Below, piece by piece: positions 1 to 4,522 of a stretch of DNA of 5,401 nucleotides. The notes below the pieces were generated by a model. The model searched no databases and was not told the DNA's origin. It saw only the letters and a list, made by a program, of their open reading frames with translations. The first letter of the stretch is position 1; the number at the start of each line of letters is the position of its first letter. The position numbers and the translations under genes were made by a program. The DNA is from Candidatus Bathyarchaeota archaeon (lineage in GTDB: Archaea; Thermoproteota; Bathyarchaeia; Bathyarchaeales; Bathycorpusculaceae), in contig JAGTQT010000060.1 of NCBI GenBank assembly GCA_018396615.1, positions 3,590 to 8,990 on the forward strand, written 5' to 3'.

Positions 1-1
1 C

Positions 2-34
2 GACGTCTGCTTCGATTGCGAGACTAAGAAGTAA
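2..34 (+). CDS. Possible 3' end of an upstream gene (partial)
   Basis: One plus-strand frame entering from the left edge reads D-V-C-F-D-C-E-T-K-K and ends at TAA (32-34). The C-x-x-C followed by a charged tail looks like the natural end of a small metal-binding or zinc-ribbon protein, which would suit the metal-resistance neighbourhood. Only ten codons are visible. Another plus-strand frame stays open to position 59, so the choice of frame is a judgement. No function can be assigned. Confidence 0.25.
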   Translation, partial: DVCFDCETKK

Positions 35-49
35 AAATCCTTGGTGCAT

Positions 50-76
50 TGCTTTTTGACCGATTTCCAAAAAGCA
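50..76. repeat. Inverted repeat upstream of the ArsR gene
   Basis: TGCTTTTT (50-57) and AAAAAGCA (69-76) form a perfect 8-bp dyad around an 11-nt spacer. It lies after the possible upstream stop codon and before the regulator gene. It could be the terminator hairpin of the upstream gene or an operator of the ArsR gene. Its arms do not match the ATTTCAA-N6-TTGAAAT repeats near 2709-2840, so it is not an obvious third copy of that operator. Confidence 0.35.
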
Positions 77-158
77 CAATTCGCTAGTGGATAGACGGAT
101 ATGTTTTATGCTAAAACTTTTTAGTTATGGGCGCACTAAGATTCGGGTTGAATACACT

Positions 159-485
159 ATGGCGCCTCAACGTAATAACCCTCGTATTTCACGAAAGAAT
201 CGAGAGGCTGCTCTTCCCGAGGAGGTTTCAGAGGCAATTTCGGAAGCCGGAGGACTGGACCACTTACTGAGTGCTATTAGACCTAATGAGATAAAGGCAG
301 ACGCAGCACTGCATAAGATTCTGTCGGACGAAACGAGACTGGTTATTCTTCGGGCAATCAGGCAATGTGACATGTGTCCCTGCGTTCTCAAGGTTTTGAT
401 GAATATTTCGGATTCTCGACTGTCCTATCACCTAACGGTTCTTGAGGAAGCGGGACTAGTAAGGTCATACAAGAAAAAAAACTGA
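159..485 (+). CDS. ArsR/SmtB-family metal-sensing transcriptional regulator, apparently truncated in the wing
   Basis: From ATG 159 this reads as a 108-residue winged-helix protein. The core is typical of ArsR/SmtB repressors, which release DNA when they bind metal or metalloid: L-S-D-E-T-R-L-V-I-L (about 55-64), then C-D-M-C-P-C (70-75) at the place of the ELCVC metal-sensor motif, then a recognition helix around S-D-S-R-L-S-Y-H-L (84-92) and E-E-A-G-L-V. The frame stops at TGA (483-485) inside the beta-wing, but K-I-Y-S-I-T-E-K-G-R-A-I follows in the same frame to TAG 522-524. This suggests a Trp codon changed to a stop. Upstream in-frame starts are GTG 87 and ATG 108. I chose 159 because the extra N-terminal residues look unlike the family; no strong ribosome site settles it. 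The gene converges on the P-type ATPase and is a candidate repressor of the ATPase/HMA divergon. The family call is firm; the metal and the integrity of the gene are not. Confidence 0.8.
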   Translation: MAPQRNNPRISRKNREAALPEEVSEAISEAGGLDHLLSAIRPNEIKADAALHKILSDETRLVILRAIRQCDMCPCVLKVLMNISDSRLSYHLTVLEEAGLVRSYKKKN

Positions 486-489
486 AAAA
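474..489 (-). terminator. T-rich terminator of the ATPase transcript (candidate)
   Basis: On the minus strand, just past the ATPase stop codon, the sequence reads T5-CAG-T8. Archaeal RNA polymerase commonly terminates at such U-rich tracts without a hairpin. It lies within the 3' end of the convergent ArsR gene. The call rests on composition only. Confidence 0.4.
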
Positions 490-541
490 TATATTCCATC
501 ACAGAAAAAGGACGCGCAATCTAGAAGGAAGCCTGCCGCGC

Positions 542-2671
542 CTATTTCCTGTAACTGGAATCAAATTTGTCTTTGCTAGTCAATAATCTCAGCGCATTCC
601 CTATCACTACAAGGGCGCTTATTTCATTAAGAAGCAACCCCGTGACGAGCCCAAGATAACCAAGCAATGCTGCAGCCACCATGAAGGCAATATTCGCCAA
701 TGAAACCGAAATGTTCTGTTTGACATTACTTACAGTTTTCCGACTTAATTCTCGAACAAAGTTTATCTTTGAAAGGTCATCCGACATCAAAACTATGTCT
801 CCCGCCTCAATGGCCACGTCTGTTCCTGCAGCACCCATAGCTATTCCAACGTTCGAAACAGCCATCGCAGGAGCATCATTAACTCCGTCACCAACCATAG
901 CCACTGAACCGTACTTTTCCTTCAACTGCTTCACAACCCTAACCTTGTCGTCTGGCAGAAGCTGAGCAAAATATTCATCAACGCCCACCTGAGCAGCTAT
1001 GGCCTTGGCACATCTTTCGTTATCGCCTGTTAGCATTATAGTCTTTAAGCCCGCTTCGGAAATTACTTCAAGGGTTTCTTTTGCGCCAGGTCTAACCTCA
1101 TCAGCAATAGCTAATAGACCCAGCAACCTGCCTTGTCTCCCCACAAGAATCACGGTTTTGCCTTCATCTTCCAACTCTGCAACTTGCTTTTTGATATTTT
1201 CTGGTAATATCGCGTTTTCTTGGAGAAATCTGATGCTTCCTGCAAAGCATTCATTACCGTTCAGCTTTGCCTTCACACCCTTTCCAGTGATTTCAACAAA
1301 ATCCTCAAGTTTTGCATCGACAGAAACCTTGTTTTCTTTTGCTTTTCTCAAGATGGCGTCAGCAAGCGGATGACCTGATTTGCACTCCATACTTGCCGCC
1401 ACCGTCAGCAATTCAGCTTCTGAAACCTCTCCAAAGGTGACCACATCAGTCACTTCAGGTCTGCCAATAGTAAGAGTGCCTGTTTTGTCAAACGCAATTG
1501 CTCGGACTTTCTGAACTGTTTCAAAATAAGCACCACCTTTGAAAACTACACCTTTTCGCGCGGCGTTTGCCATTGCTGCAACTACAGCTACAGGAACCGA
1601 CAATGCCAAACCACAGGAACAGGAGACAACAAAAACAACCAACCCCCGCAAAATGAAAGGCATCCATTCCGCGCCGAGTACTAATGGTGGTAGGACTGCA
1701 ACGGCTATTCCAAGTACAAACATGGCAGGCGTGTACAGGTTAGAGAATTTGTCAGAAAACCGTTGAAACGATATTTTATTTGCCTGTGCCTCTTCCACTG
1801 AGTATATTATTTTTGAGAGCATAGTTTCGCTTGTTGGCTTGTCCACCTTAACTTCAAGGAAACTCTTCTGGTTAATTGTTCCAGCAAACATAGCGTCGCC
1901 AACTCTCTTAGTCACCGGAATAGATTCTCCAGTGACCGTGGACTGATCTACAAAAGAAGAACCAGCCTGCACTGTGCCGTCAACGGGGATTCTTTCGCCA
2001 GCTTTTACAATTACGATGTCTCCAACGTTTACTTCATCAACTGGAACCATAACTTCGCTTCCGTCTTTTCTCACCAACGCCATTTTAGGTGCTAAGTCCA
2101 TTAATGATCGGATAGCACCTCGCGCCTTGTCGACTGCATATGATTCAAGCACATCTCCTAACGAATATACGAAGATCAGGATGGCAGCTTCAGACCACAA
2201 ACCCAATATCATCGCGCCGACTGATCCTATTAGCATAAGAAGGTGAATTGTTGCGGTCAGATTCATCAGAGCGATTAACGCTTTTTTTGCTGGGTAATAC
2301 ACGCCGATTAAGACCGCAATTATATACCCTATGAATGCATATTCTTGTGGAACTATGAGCAGGCTCAGTAGAAAAGTTGTGAGTGTAGTTAAACCGCATC
2401 CTAAAAGGGCGACTTGTTGTTTTTCTTTCCACCAACGACTCAACTTTTCCTTTTTAGATCGGATGAGGGATGCTTTCATTCCAGTCTCCGAGATTGACCT
2501 AATTACATCTTGAAGCGTTACAATTGAAGGATTATATGAGAGGTGCAGTTGCTTTGTGTTGATATCAATGCTGAAGTTTTCTACTCCAGAAAGAGCGTTA
2601 ATTTTTTGTTCATTCAACTTGACTTCTGTTGGGCTGTCCATTCCTTCAATTTGTACATTCGCGTTTTCCAA
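542..2671 (-). CDS. Heavy-metal-translocating P1B-type ATPase (cation exporter)
   Basis: A 709-residue, full-length membrane pump predicted to use ATP to export a soft or transition metal. In order: an HMA-like domain (about 5-68), membrane segments near 86-106, 110-127, 140-157 and 160-178, actuator domain with T-G-E-S (247-250), segments near 315-333 and 338-362, phosphorylation site D395 in D-K-T-G-T, nucleotide-domain S-G-H-P (432-435), T-G-D (548-550), hinge G-D-G-V-N-D (594-599), and two last segments (about 655-693). All catalytic motifs are present. Metal-site motifs are atypical. The usual C-P-C of the sixth helix is C351-S352-C353, the HMA domain has G-M-D-S-P-T-E where family members have G-M-D-C-P-T-E, and the last helices lack the Lys/Asp pair of ZntA (an Asn, N660, and a Glu, E683, appear instead). 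Zn/Cd-type is the nearest match, but substrate is uncertain. Start is TTG 2671, since TAA lies two codons upstream and the next start, ATG 2641, would remove the first HMA strand. It is divergent from the HMA gene, with an operator in its leader. Confidence 0.93.
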   Translation of the reverse strand: MENANVQIEGMDSPTEVKLNEQKINALSGVENFSIDINTKQLHLSYNPSIVTLQDVIRSISETGMKASLIRSKKEKLSRWWKEKQQVALLGCGLTTLTTFLLSLLIVPQEYAFIGYIIAVLIGVYYPAKKALIALMNLTATIHLLMLIGSVGAMILGLWSEAAILIFVYSLGDVLESYAVDKARGAIRSLMDLAPKMALVRKDGSEVMVPVDEVNVGDIVIVKAGERIPVDGTVQAGSSFVDQSTVTGESIPVTKRVGDAMFAGTINQKSFLEVKVDKPTSETMLSKIIYSVEEAQANKISFQRFSDKFSNLYTPAMFVLGIAVAVLPPLVLGAEWMPFILRGLVVFVVSCSCGLALSVPVAVVAAMANAARKGVVFKGGAYFETVQKVRAIAFDKTGTLTIGRPEVTDVVTFGEVSEAELLTVAASMECKSGHPLADAILRKAKENKVSVDAKLEDFVEITGKGVKAKLNGNECFAGSIRFLQENAILPENIKKQVAELEDEGKTVILVGRQGRLLGLLAIADEVRPGAKETLEVISEAGLKTIMLTGDNERCAKAIAAQVGVDEYFAQLLPDDKVRVVKQLKEKYGSVAMVGDGVNDAPAMAVSNVGIAMGAAGTDVAIEAGDIVLMSDDLSKINFVRELSRKTVSNVKQNISVSLANIAFMVAAALLGYLGLVTGLLLNEISALVVIGNALRLLTSKDKFDSSYRK

Positions 2672-2708
2672 ACGTTAACTACTCCACTATAGTTGTGTTA
2701 TTGAACGC

Positions 2709-2738
2709 GAGCTATTTCAAACTGCGTTGAAATACCTC
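2709..2738. promoter_or_regulatory. Operator 1: imperfect 12-bp dyad in the ATPase leader
   Basis: GAGCTATTTCAA (2709-2720), six bases, then TTGAAATACCTC (2727-2738). The inner 8 bp are perfectly symmetric (TATTTCAA/TTGAAATA), one mismatched pair follows, then three more matched pairs. It covers the transcription start expected about 25 bp downstream of the minus-strand TATA box at 2753-2762, a standard position for a repressor. The same arms and 6-nt spacer recur at 2818-2837. The binding protein is inferred to be an ArsR-type repressor. Confidence 0.65.
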
Positions 2739-2752
2739 AAACGTGTAATGCG

Positions 2753-2762
2753 TTATTTATAG
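2753..2762 (-). promoter_or_regulatory. TATA box of the ATPase gene
   Basis: On the minus strand CTATAAATAA is a good match to the archaeal TATA consensus, preceded by an A-rich stretch (CAATAAA) suited to a BRE. A start about 25 bp downstream falls near 2731, giving a leader of about 60 nt before the TTG start at 2671. Confidence 0.6.
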
Positions 2763-2798
2763 TTTATTGCCCAAAATTTCCTGAATTACCCCCAAAAA

Positions 2799-2807
2799 CT
2801 TTAAAAC
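2799..2807 (+). promoter_or_regulatory. TATA box of the HMA gene (candidate)
   Basis: CTTTAAAAC, preceded by the A-rich CCCAAAAA as a plausible BRE. A start about 25 bp downstream lies near 2829, inside operator 2 and about 25 nt before ATG 2854. It is a weaker consensus match than the minus-strand box, but the spacing mirrors that promoter. Confidence 0.45.
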
Positions 2808-2817
2808 AGGCAATAGC

Positions 2818-2837
2818 ATTTCAAAGCCTATTGAAAT
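2818..2837. promoter_or_regulatory. Operator 2: second copy of the dyad, at the HMA gene start
   Basis: ATTTCAA (2818-2824), six bases, then TTGAAAT (2831-2837), a perfect 7-bp dyad. The right half extended to 2840 (TTGAAATAGC) is the exact reverse complement of the 10-bp left half of operator 1 (GCTATTTCAA, 2711-2720). Shared sequence, identical spacer length and matching position relative to a TATA box argue that one regulator controls both divergent promoters. Confidence 0.65.
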
Positions 2838-2841
2838 AGCT

Positions 2842-2849
2842 GGAGATGA
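2842..2849 (+). promoter_or_regulatory. Ribosome binding site of the HMA gene
   Basis: GGAGATGA differs at one base from the archaeal GGAGGTGA consensus and ends 4 nt before ATG 2854. It fixes the start of this gene and contrasts with the ATPase gene, which has no visible site. Confidence 0.65.
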
Positions 2850-2853
2850 ATCA

Positions 2854-3093
2854 ATGGAATCTACAAAAAGAAATGTCGAAAAAGCGGAAGTTGTAGCTTT
2901 CAAACTTGAAGGATTGGGCTGTTCGTGTGAGGCAAAAATAGTTGAAAAACGAATCAGGGCCTTAAACGGAGTAAAAAGCTTTGACATCAATCCGATTTCG
3001 AACAGGGTAAAAATATCATACGATCCCTCAGTCGTTTCAACCGAAGACATAAAGAAAGCAATTCATAAATGCGGTCTCAAAGCTCTTAGCTAA
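2854..3093 (+). CDS. Free-standing HMA-domain protein (metallochaperone-like)
   Basis: A 79-residue soluble protein made almost entirely of one heavy-metal-associated domain (about 12-76), the ferredoxin-like fold that binds soft metals and passes them to P1B ATPases. The metal loop reads G-L-G-C-S-C-E-A-K (C23, C25), a C-x-C in place of the usual G-M-x-C-x-x-C; the second Cys aligns with the canonical second Cys. A further Cys (C73) lies near the end. The second half resembles the ATPase's own N-terminal domain (G-V then F-x-I, S-Y-x-P-S-x-V, and G-x-K-A), so it may be a detached or duplicated ATPase domain. Since the ATPase's domain lacks its loop Cys, this protein could supply metal binding to the pump in trans; that is inference. 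It is divergently transcribed from the pump behind its own operator, TATA box and strong ribosome site. It could instead be a metal buffer. Confidence 0.85.
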   Translation: MESTKRNVEKAEVVAFKLEGLGCSCEAKIVEKRIRALNGVKSFDINPISNRVKISYDPSVVSTEDIKKAIHKCGLKALS

Positions 3094-3103
3094 ATACGAA
3101 GAA

Positions 3104-3239
3104 GTGAGCATTAAGAGGAATGAAGTCAAGGATACAATCAGAAGAGTCTATTCAAAAATTGCAATATGATAATTCGAGTTGCTGCAGTTGTGGATGTGGC
3201 TGCGATATAACACATCAGGAAGCTGCAGAGAGCATATAG
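3104..3239 (+). pseudogene. Truncated, frameshifted 5' remnant resembling arsenite methyltransferase (arsM)
   Basis: From GTG 3104, ten bases after the HMA stop, the frame reads N-E-V-K-D-T-I-R-R-V-Y-S-K-I-A and stops at TGA 3167-3169. The +1 frame then gives N-S-S-C-C-S-C-G-C-G-C-D and E-A-A-E-S-I before TAG 3237-3239. Together they resemble the start of archaeal ArsM (arsenite S-adenosylmethyltransferase): a V-R-x-x-Y-x-x-I-A helix, a Ser-Cys-Cys stretch, then an E-x-x-x-x-I-G-Y-S segment that is cut off here after Ile. No methyltransferase domain follows in any frame; opposite-strand coding begins instead. Alternatively, ATG 3120 to TAG 3239 is an intact 39-residue peptide with a CCxCxCxC cluster that could bind metal. 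The remnant reading is favoured because both frames match one family in the right order. Its position behind the HMA gene suggests a former metal/arsenic operon. Confidence 0.55.
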
Positions 3240-3838
3240 CGCTTATTTTGTAGTGCTCCATGCCGCAAGAATGCTCTAGCTATTAGCGGAACTATTACTC
3301 CGGCAAGAACTCGAGGCAGAAAAACCAACACAACGCCGCCCACGCTTGCTTCTCCCACAATTGGCGAAAACTGACCAACCAGCAATATAAGCAAAGAGCC
3401 CATAATTCCAGCTGTAACCCCTGCAACGAGCATTCTGCGATAATTGTCTGAACGTTTGTTCAAGGCTCCAGCGATGTACCCTATCAGCATGGCGCTAACC
3501 AAGTTGCCCAATAGGCTTATGTCGCCTATGCCTTGAGCAGCATAAAGTTGATCAGAATAATACAGACCATAGAGGCTTCCAAGCAAGAAACCTGAAGCTC
3601 CGCCTGCCCACTGATTCCAAATCAACCCGAGCAGCATCGGAACTCCAACTACCACAATAGCTTCCAGTAAAGGATATTTGAGACCTATCAGAGAAGGCGT
3701 GGACACCATTGCAACACCAACAATCAGCAATGCCACAAGGCTTGGAATAACAACCCCATAAACTATATCGCTAAACCTTGCTCCTTTCTGGATGTGTACC
3801 ATAGATTCTTTCACTCTGAACCGTTGTATTCGACTCAT
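3215..3838 (-). CDS. Uncharacterised six-helix integral membrane protein
   Basis: 207 residues, not recognised as a known family. Hydrophobic segments lie near residues 26-46, 54-74, 78-94, 107-127, 136-155 and 164-190. The basic N-terminus, the loop N-K-R-S-D-N-Y-R-R (127-135) and the basic tail are all consistent with N-in/C-in topology. The middle is glycine-rich (W-A-G-G-A-S-G-F-L-L-G, 77-87), suggesting close helix packing. Size and helix number resemble small transporter subunits such as ECF S-components, but no diagnostic motif supports that. ATG 3838 is the first start; ATG 3802 (residue 13) is an alternative preceded by a weak GTGA. It begins 21 bp after the peptidase-like gene and is probably cotranscribed with it. 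Its last eight codons overlap the arsM-like remnant tail to tail, so its natural C-terminus may have been altered by the rearrangement that cut that gene. Confidence 0.75.
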   Translation of the reverse strand: MSRIQRFRVKESMVHIQKGARFSDIVYGVVIPSLVALLIVGVAMVSTPSLIGLKYPLLEAIVVVGVPMLLGLIWNQWAGGASGFLLGSLYGLYYSDQLYAAQGIGDISLLGNLVSAMLIGYIAGALNKRSDNYRRMLVAGVTAGIMGSLLILLVGQFSPIVGEASVGGVVLVFLPRVLAGVIVPLIARAFLRHGALQNKRYMLSAAS

Positions 3839-3859
3839 AGCGTTTATTATGCTTTCGGT

Positions 3860-4522
3860 TCATCGATCTCTTTTTTCATCAAAATTTTCCGCTTTCACTG
3901 CAATCAGTGCAGAAGGCCATCCAATTTTTGATTCAGTATCCATTGCTTTCTGTAGGATGCGCTCTTCTATGATAAGCTTTCCTTGGGCTGAATCGTTGAC
4001 GTAAAATCTCTTGCCTTCATATTTCGTTACGACAATCCAGTGTGGCAAATGTGATGGCTCTCGTCCTCCTCTAGCCACAGAAGCGTAGTAAGAATCTATG
4101 GTAACAATTACAGGACTATTATTAGACAATGCTTTTTTAATATCAGTCATTGTGGGCTTTTTGTCAAGAATAGCTGATGCGACACAACTTTTTAGGATCT
4201 CGTTGTAGGCTCGGAAGAAATCGAGGAAAAGCGTTCTCTCTGCAGGTTCAACTTGGCAGCATTCGAGCAACGTAATGTCTTCACTAATACTCTCCTGCTT
4301 CATCACCAGCATTGTTTCAAAACCTTTCTTAATAAAGAACTCTGCAATCCGATAGGGCGAAGAAAACTTAAACGGCAAACCGACTATCTCCGTCCAGATT
4401 AAAAACTCGTTTCGCTTGGATAGCTGCACGCTACTATCGAAGTATTTCCAAACCATGAGCGTTGCACACGCGCCACATGTAAAATCCGCAGTTTGCCTGT
4501 AGAGTGGCACTTTGCCCATCAT
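3860..4522 (-). CDS. C39-like papain-fold cysteine peptidase (DUF3335/Peptidase_C39-like family)
   Basis: 220 residues with no signal peptide or membrane segment, so probably cytosolic. The start V-P-L-Y-R-Q-T-A-D-F-T-C-G-A-C-A carries the oxyanion Gln (Q10) and catalytic Cys (C16) of C39-type papain-fold enzymes. The other catalytic residues fit H161 in L-P-H-W-I-V-V-T and D177 in F-Y-V-N-D-S. These blocks match the C39-like family best (Y-R-Q-T-x-x-F-T-C-G-x-x-A and P-H-W-V-V-V-T). All three catalytic positions are present, so it should be an active thiol peptidase or related hydrolase; substrate is unknown. Family members in other genomes are often near ATP-grasp amino-acid ligases, but none is visible here. 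ATG 4522 immediately follows the MtrA TGA (4525-4523), with a ribosome site inside the MtrA end, so translation is probably coupled. A second ATG at 4519 is less well spaced. Confidence 0.82.
   Translation of the reverse strand: MMGKVPLYRQTADFTCGACATLMVWKYFDSSVQLSKRNEFLIWTEIVGLPFKFSSPYRIAEFFIKKGFETMLVMKQESISEDITLLECCQVEPAERTLFLDFFRAYNEILKSCVASAILDKKPTMTDIKKALSNNSPVIVTIDSYYASVARGGREPSHLPHWIVVTKYEGKRFYVNDSAQGKLIIEERILQKAMDTESKIGWPSALIAVKAENFDEKRDR

Noticed and set aside
483..485. TGA in the ArsR gene as selenocysteine or as a reassigned Trp codon
   Set aside because: TGA serves as an apparently normal stop for MtrA (4525-4523), no selenoprotein context is seen, and other genes here are broken by TAG and TAA. 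A point change or error is simpler.
2190..2435. Minus-strand open frame of 81 codons in another frame of the ATPase
   Set aside because: It is an out-of-frame shadow of the ATPase membrane segments with no independent support.
681..2513. Several plus-strand open frames of 60 to 124 codons (for example 681-965, 999-1373, 1974-2246) opposite the ATPase
   Set aside because: They lie antisense within a gene whose motifs are all intact, have Ser/Thr/Pro-rich low-complexity translations, and show no recognisable domains or ribosome sites.
2677..2694. AACTA and TAGTT short dyad just upstream of the ATPase start
   Set aside because: Only 5-bp arms with an 8-nt spacer, not repeated elsewhere in the control region; expected by chance.
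2757..3050. Minus-strand open frame of 97 codons opposite the HMA gene
   Set aside because: It is antisense to a clear HMA domain with a strong ribosome site and has no domain of its own.
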